From positions 55,687,762 to 55,751,761 of the forward strand of contig CP136061.1 of assembly GCA_032622095.1 (NCBI GenBank): a DNA stretch of 64,000 bases, written 5' to 3'. A program made the translations under genes and the position numbers. The first letter of the stretch is position 1. Each line of letters begins with the position of its first letter. Positions 57,710-64,000 of the stretch are shown one piece after another. The stretch comes from Siphonodentalium dalli. Taxonomy: Eukaryota; Mollusca; Scaphopoda; Gadilida; Siphonodentaliidae. Under the pieces are notes generated by a model, which was given only the letters and a program-made list of their open reading frames with translations, ran no database searches and had not been told where the DNA came from.

Positions 57710-57996
57710 TATTGATGGAAACCTTGTGTGATCAACCTCAAAGTGGGAAAAAACATTACCAGCCAAGTTATATACATCATTATAAAAACCATGGCTGAAG
57801 AAATGTTCATAAATCCCTTCATTTTAACATATGGATCAATAATTTACAGTCAAGTCTGATCCAGTTAAAAAATGATTGAACAAGAATATTCAAAATTAAA
57901 GAAAATATTATTGTGATATATTCTATTTTTCTTACATTATTGCCCTGTAACAATTAATGACCCATCGACAAATATCCAGTTATTAATTATAAAGGT
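57710..57996. other. Unassigned spacer
   Basis: No feature recognised. Confidence 0.5.
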
Positions 57997-58000
57997 TTAA

Positions 58001-58276
58001 CCCTGTCTATACTAAATGGATTCTCCCATCCAGTTATAAAAGTAAATATTGGTCTAATAATCATTTGGAGGAGTGTTCAGAAAAAAATGAACAGACGACA
58101 GTAAAACGAAAAGATAATACAAATGCTGCAAATGCGGAAGTATTAATAATATTCTTTGGTGTAAATGTTTAGATAATAAGTTCAACAAACAACCTATGGT
58201 GGTTTTTTTAACTTATTATCTGAACATTTCCTATGAGATCTACTCACCAATGAGTATTTATATAGTATAGAAAGGA
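58001..58276. mobile_element. Family D element with both ends
   Basis: TTAA at 57997-58000 and 58277-58280. Inverted ends ccctgtctatactaaatgg and atatagtatagaaagga define the family: a TTAA site with CCCTTTCTATACTA-like ends, thus piggyBac-type. Length 276 bp; no coding capacity. Confidence 0.88.
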
Positions 58277-58280
58277 TTAA

Positions 58281-59235
58281 AATTTAAGTTGATCAGAGTT
58301 GATTGGAAAATTGTGTATGCACAGCATGTATTAGGAAATGAAGTTCGTCTTAATACCAGAATCACAGTAGCCAAACTCACAGAATCATTAATCTTAATAT
58401 TCTAGCTAGATATAGATAGATAATTGTTAGGACATTTGTTATTTTGGGTTTGTTACATTTCAGATTTATATTGTGAAATGGCTAACTTCAAACTCGAGTT
58501 GCTATAGAAATATTCTTGGCGTGAATGCATTGCATGGTTTACTTTTGATTTTTTTTTTCTCAGAATTTGATACAAATTGAAAGAAATATTCCTAATACAT
58601 TAAAGGTACCCAAGGCACTCAGAGTGGGTAATGTGCAAAAATTATAAAAATCTTAAAAGACATCACCACGATTTTAAAGAAGAACATGGAGAAATAGAAA
58701 AATTTTGTTCTTATATCCTTATTGATACTTCTCCAATAACAATATTTCCCTGTGTTGAAACAATTAAAAATTGTTATGCAAAAAGAACTGTAACAGTGAT
58801 TGGTCAACAAACATAGCTAATCATGTAGCAAGTTCAAATATTTGAGTCTGAATATGATTTTCAGAATATTTTTCAATGTTTGGAACTTTTCCAATGTTTA
58901 CAGTCAAATTTTAATTAAACTTTGCTATCTTGGTGTCTTATTAGACTAGTTTGAACTCTTATCAGCTGCTTATATCGGAACTTTTACAGAACAATGGTTT
59001 GACATGCAAATCTCATTATTGAGGAGTTATTAATAAGGAAAATAAGAACAAAGTCAATCTATTTTTATGTACTTGTTGATGATAGTTGTTTTACAGACTT
59101 TCTTGTTATTAAGAATAAAACCGCTTCAAATGCTTTGAATATCCCTTTAACACTGGTTAGATATGTCCTGCTGGTTTTCAGAGCACAGTCCATTTCAGCT
59201 ATTCGAATATCGCTAAATTGAGTATTTCGGTTATT
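58281..59235. other. Unassigned region
   Basis: About 950 bp. A 61-codon plus frame at 58631-58816 begins MCKNYKNLKRHHHDFKEEH, vaguely like a degraded zinc finger, but has no partner Cys and no exon signals. Confidence 0.4.
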
Positions 59236-60297
59236 ATCCCTTTCATGATGGGAGCTGTGCTGGTGCAGCATTAAAGATCCTGTGCCAGTGCATTCTCATA
59301 TATATGCGAGTCTCCCATATGGAGCATATGCATATATAACAGAATGCACTGGATAAAAAAGATCAAGGTAAATATTGTTAGGCCACTGTAATCTCTTATA
59401 TAGTGAGACTCGCATATATAAGAGAATGCATTGGCACCAGAGCTGTTAAGTTTCACGGATTGTCCGAGAGACTCCCAGATTGCTATGGACAAAACCTCCA
59501 AAATACGGAAGACCATCCAATTCTCCCGCATTGTACAGATGCACTGTTGTCCTTGGTAACATCAAGAGTAATTTCATATTCATCATTATTCAGTACTAAT
59601 CAGCAGTACAAATTGAGACTAATTAATTTTCACACCCATTCGTAGACATGCAAGCTGTCGTAAAAGTATAAACAATAGATTTAATAATGCGACTTAAATA
59701 ACTACTATTAACGTCACAAACTATGCGAACGATTGTGTCCATTTCGTTTGTGGGTAAAACTATATAGATGAGTCCATTTTGTACTTTCGGTTTAACTCAT
59801 GTTGGATTGTTACCCGTGTATCTCTGGTTCCGTTTTTACTTATTTTAAACAAACTTTCTGCTTCTTAAAATTTGTTGATAGATGGTGGAATGTATCCATT
59901 TCGTTTGGGGGTTAAACTGTAAGACGAGTCCATTTTGTAGTTATTCTGATTTTGTACTTTCGGTTTCGTGCATATCCGGCCGTATCTGGTGGAATTCTAC
60001 GTATTTTTACGTATTTTAAACGAAGTGTCTGCTTCTTTCTAAATGTTGGTGGTCTTTCAACGCAGGTGGAATTTGTGTTTTGAACCGAAAATTAGTTGGT
60101 CGCGGTCGCGTTTAACAAGTGATTGCCCAATTTGGAAGTGAGAATAAACCAGTCGATTAATAATTAATGCGGTCGTAAATTAGAGGTGGTCCCTCCAACA
60201 AAATACTCACGGAATGGCCATTTTTAAAACTTAACAGCTCTGATTGTCACAGGGTTTTTGCAAAATTTCAGGAAGCTCCAGTCATGAAAGGGATAAC
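59236..60297. mobile_element. Family B element, reverse, split by a hAT insertion
   Basis: Left part 59236-59437: ccctttcatgatgggagctg, both hairpins (damaged), up to gcattggcac. The family sequence resumes at 60251 with agggtttttgcaaaatttca and ends agtcatgaaagggataaca. Joined, the two parts give a normal family B right end. Confidence 0.88.
59438..60242. mobile_element. Non-autonomous hAT element, 805 bp
   Basis: The ends cagagctgttaagttt and aaacttaacagctctg are 16 bp inverted repeats. Target copies attggcac (59430-59437) and attgtcac (60243-60250) match at 7 of 8 bases, and one copy restores the interrupted family B sequence. Inside, a ~150 bp segment (tgtccatttcgtttgtgggt, ttgtactttcggttt, attttaaac) is duplicated in diverged form. 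No transposase frame. Confidence 0.93.
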
Positions 60298-60339
60298 ATA
60301 AAATTGCCATGCAGCAAACCATCTGCACTAAAATCAGAC

Positions 60340-61082
60340 ATATGTGACCCGCCATATCAAATCCAGTCGGAAGTCGGGATTTTTTTACCCATAGGTCGCC
60401 TCGCATATATAAGAGAATGCATTGGCCTAACAATTTTAATAATTTTTTCTTGTATTCGTTAACAATTTTATAATTTCACCCATACAGAGCCCCAGACAAA
60501 CATGAGCAGACGACACTCTTCTATATGCTTCTATATATGTGTGGGGCTCCCTGCAGGGTAATGGATGTTTTTTTATTTTATGTCCTAAAAATTGTAAGAA
60601 ACATTAATTTAAAAAAAATGATAAAAAATTGTTAGGCAAATGCATTCTCTTATATATGCGAGGCGACCTATGGTCGACTCGCATATATAAGAGAATGCAT
60701 TGGCACAGGGTAAAAAAATCCCGACTTCCGACTGGATTTGATATGGCGGGTCACATATCATAATAATCAGTAAAGGGTGTGATCTGGGGATTCAATAAAA
60801 AGCATTTGCTTATATATGAAGTCATTTCCGTCCACATGATGCGTAGAATATTTCACCAGCTTGGGAATTCAGCATAGGAAGGTTAGCTTTATAGCAAGTA
60901 TCCAATGTATAATATCTTTTGCCCTTTATGACATATACAATGCCCGAACATGGCACCTATTCTGATTTACGCAGCTCTGAATTTTCAAGCAGACTAATTT
61001 TATAGTAGGCTATATCTGAAACCTGATTTACTCGCTGAGAAAACATTGCCTCTCAAAGACATTATTGATGTAATACTTCATC
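60340..61082. mobile_element. Element E plus flank, second copy
   Basis: Same order as 37396-38178: tatgtgacccgccatat, spacer with gagccccagacaaacatgag, one complete hairpin, gggtcacata, then the ~320 bp flank to cattattgatgtaata. The left hairpin has lost its first arm (acccataggtcgcctcgc). Confidence 0.88.
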
Positions 61083-61615
61083 AGATGGAAAATTCCCATG
61101 CAGTGAGGGATGCATCGTAGTACAATTCAAGTCATCCATAGAGAGCCACTATTAGAAGATGGTCAAAAATAGGTTAAAGGTTAAAATTTGTAATAGCTAC
61201 TTTATAGGAACTTGACAGTCCTAATAAGAAAAGCTCTTGGCTAAATTGAGAAAACATTATTAGGTGTAATGTAGTATTTTATCTCTGTCACTTTACCATT
61301 GTGTGACCGTTGAGACCCCCCATTTAATCTACAGCCACCGTCATATTAGGCTGTTATATTCCACGGTACAAACACTTGTCTGCCAATCAGAAGAGGTCAG
61401 AATTAATCTCGGTCCATTGTCCATCATTTCGCGTGTAAGAGGGCTGTTCACCGACTGACGTAGATAGACATGGCGCCCTGAGCCATTGTAAGGGAGTCTC
61501 AATGAAAGGCCGTGTATGCGGCAGTTTATTCCGAATGCCACGTGAAGACCCCATCGAGTCATCATGAAGATTGTTAGTGAGAGTGAAGATGGAAATAGGA
61601 AATGTTTATTGACGG
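61083..61615. other. Unassigned region
   Basis: 61310-61570 is richer in GC than its surroundings, with an open minus frame (61341-61565). No domain or splice pattern was convincing. Confidence 0.4.
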
Positions 61616-61618
61616 ACT

Positions 61619-61780
61619 CAGGTCAATGAGGTCACTTCTGTCCAGGGATGAGTGGTGGAAAAAGGTAAACATTGTTAGGCCAATGCATTCTCTTATATAT
61701 GCGAGGTGCCTTATGGGCGACTCACAATATAAGAGGTCAATGAGGTCACTTCTGTCCAGGGATGAGTGGTGGAAAAAGGT
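61619..61780. repeat. 45 bp direct repeats around a hairpin fragment
   Basis: aggtcaatgaggtcacttct through gtggtggaaaaaggt is present at about 61619-61665 and again at about 61734-61780. Between them is a single family B-type hairpin (gttaggccaatgcattctct to gactcacaatataagag). Confidence 0.92.
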
Positions 61781-61799
61781 TTATAGATATGAATGTAAT

Positions 61800-62034
61800 T
61801 ACTATGCACCTTTCCGATTGAGACATTGGATAGCCCTTTTTTGACAAGAGACATACAAGGTGTCAAATGGATTCCCCCATTAAAGAAGACGGCAGATAGA
61901 CAAACATATAGTACGATTGAAGATTCTTCCTATTCATTCAAGTTGGTGGGAAATAATCAGATATTAAGTTCAACAAACGGCCTACATGTATGGCTGTTTA
62001 TAGGCCGGTTGTTGTATTTATTATCTGAACACTA
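61800..62034. mobile_element. Family D fragment
   Basis: atggattcccccattaaaga, tattcattcaagttggtggg, attaagttcaacaaacggcc and ttgtatttattatctgaaca; neither TTAA end is present. Confidence 0.7.
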
Positions 62035-62035
62035 G

Positions 62036-62476
62036 TGCAGCATTAAGACCCTGTGCCAGTGCATTCTCTTATATATGTGAGTCTCCCATAGCATGCCTCG
62101 CATATTTAAGAGAATACACTGGCTTATTAAAGGTCAAGGTAAACATTGTTAGGCCAATGCATTCTCTTATATATGCGAGGTGCCTTATGGGCGACTCACA
62201 TATATAAGAGAATGCATTGGCACATGGTTTTCACAAAAATTCAGTAAGCTCTAGTTAAAGATCCTGTGCCAGCATTTTCTTATATATGCAAGTTTGCCTA
62301 TGGGAGCCTCGCAATATAAGAAAAAGCAGTGGCTTACAAGGTCAAGGTTAATATTGTTAGGCCAATGTATTCTCTTATATATGCGAGGCTCCCTATGGGA
62401 GACTCGCATATATAAGAGAATGCATTGGCACAGTGTTTTCGCAAAATTTCAGGAAGCTCCCGTTATGGAAGGGCTC
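62036..62476. mobile_element. Two family B elements in tandem
   Basis: The first (62036-62252) and second (62253-62476) are both in reverse orientation. Each has gatcctgtgccag-type entry, two hairpins, the spacer aggtcaaggtaaacattgtt and the exit gttttcgcaaaatttcagga. They are joined where a right end and left end would be (agctctagttaaagatcc), with the intervening cccttt...gcagc end deleted. Confidence 0.85.
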
Positions 62477-63203
62477 AAGAAATGGTTAAATCAATGCAAA
62501 TAATAGCTGCATGTACATTAGCACCAAGACTTCATTTCTCACAGTATTTCCTCTAATAACAGACGTTTGAGACAAGTTACAATCATAGAAATAGAATACC
62601 AATTTGCTACAGCTTCCGACAAGCGACTGATTATAGGGAAGTCACCCATCATTGTCCACCTTCTTATTTCCTTGTCACGGGAGTGAAGGTTATACATGAA
62701 TTATGTGATAAATCAGCCGTGTCTATAAATCAACCCATTTCTTTCTCAATAGAATCTCCCACTCAGTTCTAATAGCTCACGTACATTGGAATGGTCTGTT
62801 TGGCAGAGGGTTATACAGCGATACCGGGTAAAATGGTGAACATCCATTTTGTAAGAATTGATATAAACCTTTGGGCCGAGATGAATTTTAGTCTCACTTT
62901 TAGGTCACAAGTCCATAGCCCAATTCCCAGCTTACCAGCTATCTCTGCAAAACTGTGGCCCATTATTGTTGATGCTCCCAACTTGAGTGGACAGATCTGA
63001 ACACCAACATTGGGCAAGTTCCTTGATGTAACAGTTCATGGTAATGGCTTCTCACCATTTTCTTGCACACACCTAACATAATGTTGAGATCTTGAAGCAG
63101 TATTGAACTCAATTAAATTGCCATTCCACCCTTTTACTAGTTCAGATCATGTAATTTTTACAGCAGTTATTCATTTCCACTTAATTTGTATACTTGCTGA
63201 GAA
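62477..63203. other. Unassigned region
   Basis: About 730 bp. Overlapping frames on both strands near 62791-63017 were not recognised. Confidence 0.45.
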
Positions 63204-64000
63204 CAGACCTGTTTACTTTCCCGATTTCGGCGGGAGTCTCCCGATTTTGTGCCATTTCTCCTGTGCTCCCGATCGGGAAACGAAATCTCCCGATTTAAAA
63301 GATGAAACCAAAAATTAGCCTACAGCTGTAGCAAGCGATAAGCCATCCATGCTATAGTGTTACAAATCGCCTGCGAGTCAACCCGTGACAAAATGTTGAC
63401 ACAACGTTGACTCTCTTTTGTTTAACAGCGTTGAGTAAGTAAATGCGGTCTTCAATCATTATGTCCAAACAAGGATTATAATATATCAAACAAGAAGCCT
63501 TCCTTCTCTGGCCACACTTAATAAAGTGTTGGTTTCTGCTCGTCCCGACCAACTGCTTTAAAACCGTAGACTCAAATTATTATAATGCCGATTTAAACTT
63601 TTTGTTTGTTTTAGTTCCGTTTCCGTCTTTGTGGTATTCCGTGTTTTATATACGCAATAACATAATACGAAACGAACGGACCTCAAACAATTCTGTCAAT
63701 GCGTACTTTCTTTAAATTCACCGATGTTATCTGATGTGACTGAATATATTTGGCGACACAATTATCCGAGAGCACCATTTTATAGTGTGCAAATATAGTT
63801 TTAATTGTTGTATTGCCTTGTTTGAAATAAAACGTGATCCATAACCGGAAATCGTAATTTTATTCCCAATGATTCAGTGATTTTAGAAAGTAGAGACACT
63901 CGGTAGTCTGTGTCAAGGATATGAAGTTTTTTTCCATGATACGGACATTGAAAAAAAAATTCCCGATTTTTCACTAAATCTCCCTATTTCTGAGGACAAA
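63204..64000. mobile_element. hAT-like element end, continues past the window
   Basis: cagacctgtttactttcccg then gggagtctcccgatt aligns with the start of the 59438 element (cagagctgttaagtttcacg then gagactcccagatt). Further inside, ttagttccgtttccgtc recalls the other copy's tggttccgtttttac. The opposite end and target copy lie beyond position 64000, so this rests on similarity alone. The word ctcccgatt recurs several times, including near 63960. Confidence 0.6.

Noticed and set aside
58631-58816. Frame starting MCKNYKNLKRHHHDF as a zinc-finger gene
   Set aside because: Lacks the paired Cys of a C2H2 finger and has no flanking exon or promoter signal.
61341-61565. 74-codon minus frame in a GC-richer patch
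   Set aside because: No family resemblance; GC content alone is not enough.

Overview
The window is AT-rich, intron-dense eukaryotic DNA from an animal, most likely a mollusc and probably a bivalve. Two things point there: a spliced animal-type diacylglycerol kinase, and long stretches of degenerate repeats ('gttatggccctgg', 'gacggacgg', 'atgactatagctcc') that I associate from memory with bivalve genomes. The species cannot be fixed from sequence alone.

Host gene: four short phase-0 exons lie on the minus strand at about 28.5, 22.1, 16.2 and 11.3 kb. Read in that order they join into one continuous stretch of a type IV diacylglycerol kinase (vertebrate DGK zeta/iota, Drosophila rdgA). It covers the end of the first C1 domain and the whole second, extended C1 domain. 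The catalytic exons must lie left of position 1, and the N-terminal exons were not found to the right. Most of the left 28 kb is therefore intron, with introns of about 4.8, 5.9 and 6.3 kb. No other host gene could be supported.

Mobile DNA: the rest is a dense, nested collection of mostly non-autonomous DNA transposons, many of them hairpins. (A) About 22 copies of a ~213 bp fold-back element with TA target sites and CAGTAATGCCC ends (Tc1/mariner-like). (B) TTAA-flanked elements carrying one or two hairpins of the type 'caatgcattctcttatata'; the same hairpin cassette recurs in elements with at least three other unrelated ends (16998, 38843, 37396/60340). (C) About 15 copies of a CAAGCCT-ended fold-back element; two have perfect 8 bp target duplications, so it is hAT-like. 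(D) TTAA-flanked ~280 bp elements starting CCCTTTCTATAC. Single elements with clear boundaries are a piggyBac-like copy with a broken transposase (12702-13872), two hAT copies nested in older repeats (5332-6463 and 59438-60242), a third related hAT end running off the window (63204 onward), and a PIF/Harbinger-like element (19335-19710). Three tRNA-like SINEs and one 5'-truncated, frameshifted LINE (53947-56581, minus) complete the set.

Layout: 0-1 kb is a 29 bp tandem array. 1-11 kb is nested elements 3' of the last visible kinase exon. 11-28.6 kb is kinase exons and introns full of hairpins. 28.7-36 kb is molluscan 'gttatggccctgg' repeats and family C. 37-53 kb is hairpin elements, partial repeats and unannotated AT-rich DNA. 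54-56.6 kb is the LINE. 57-64 kb is nested elements, including a 0.75 kb copy of the 37.4-38.2 kb segment.

The main points for a second look are hairpin elements whose two arms share copy-specific variants, one hairpin cassette carried by unrelated transposon ends, and the duplicated E segment whose left edge is a transposon end while its right edge lies about 320 bp beyond the other end.
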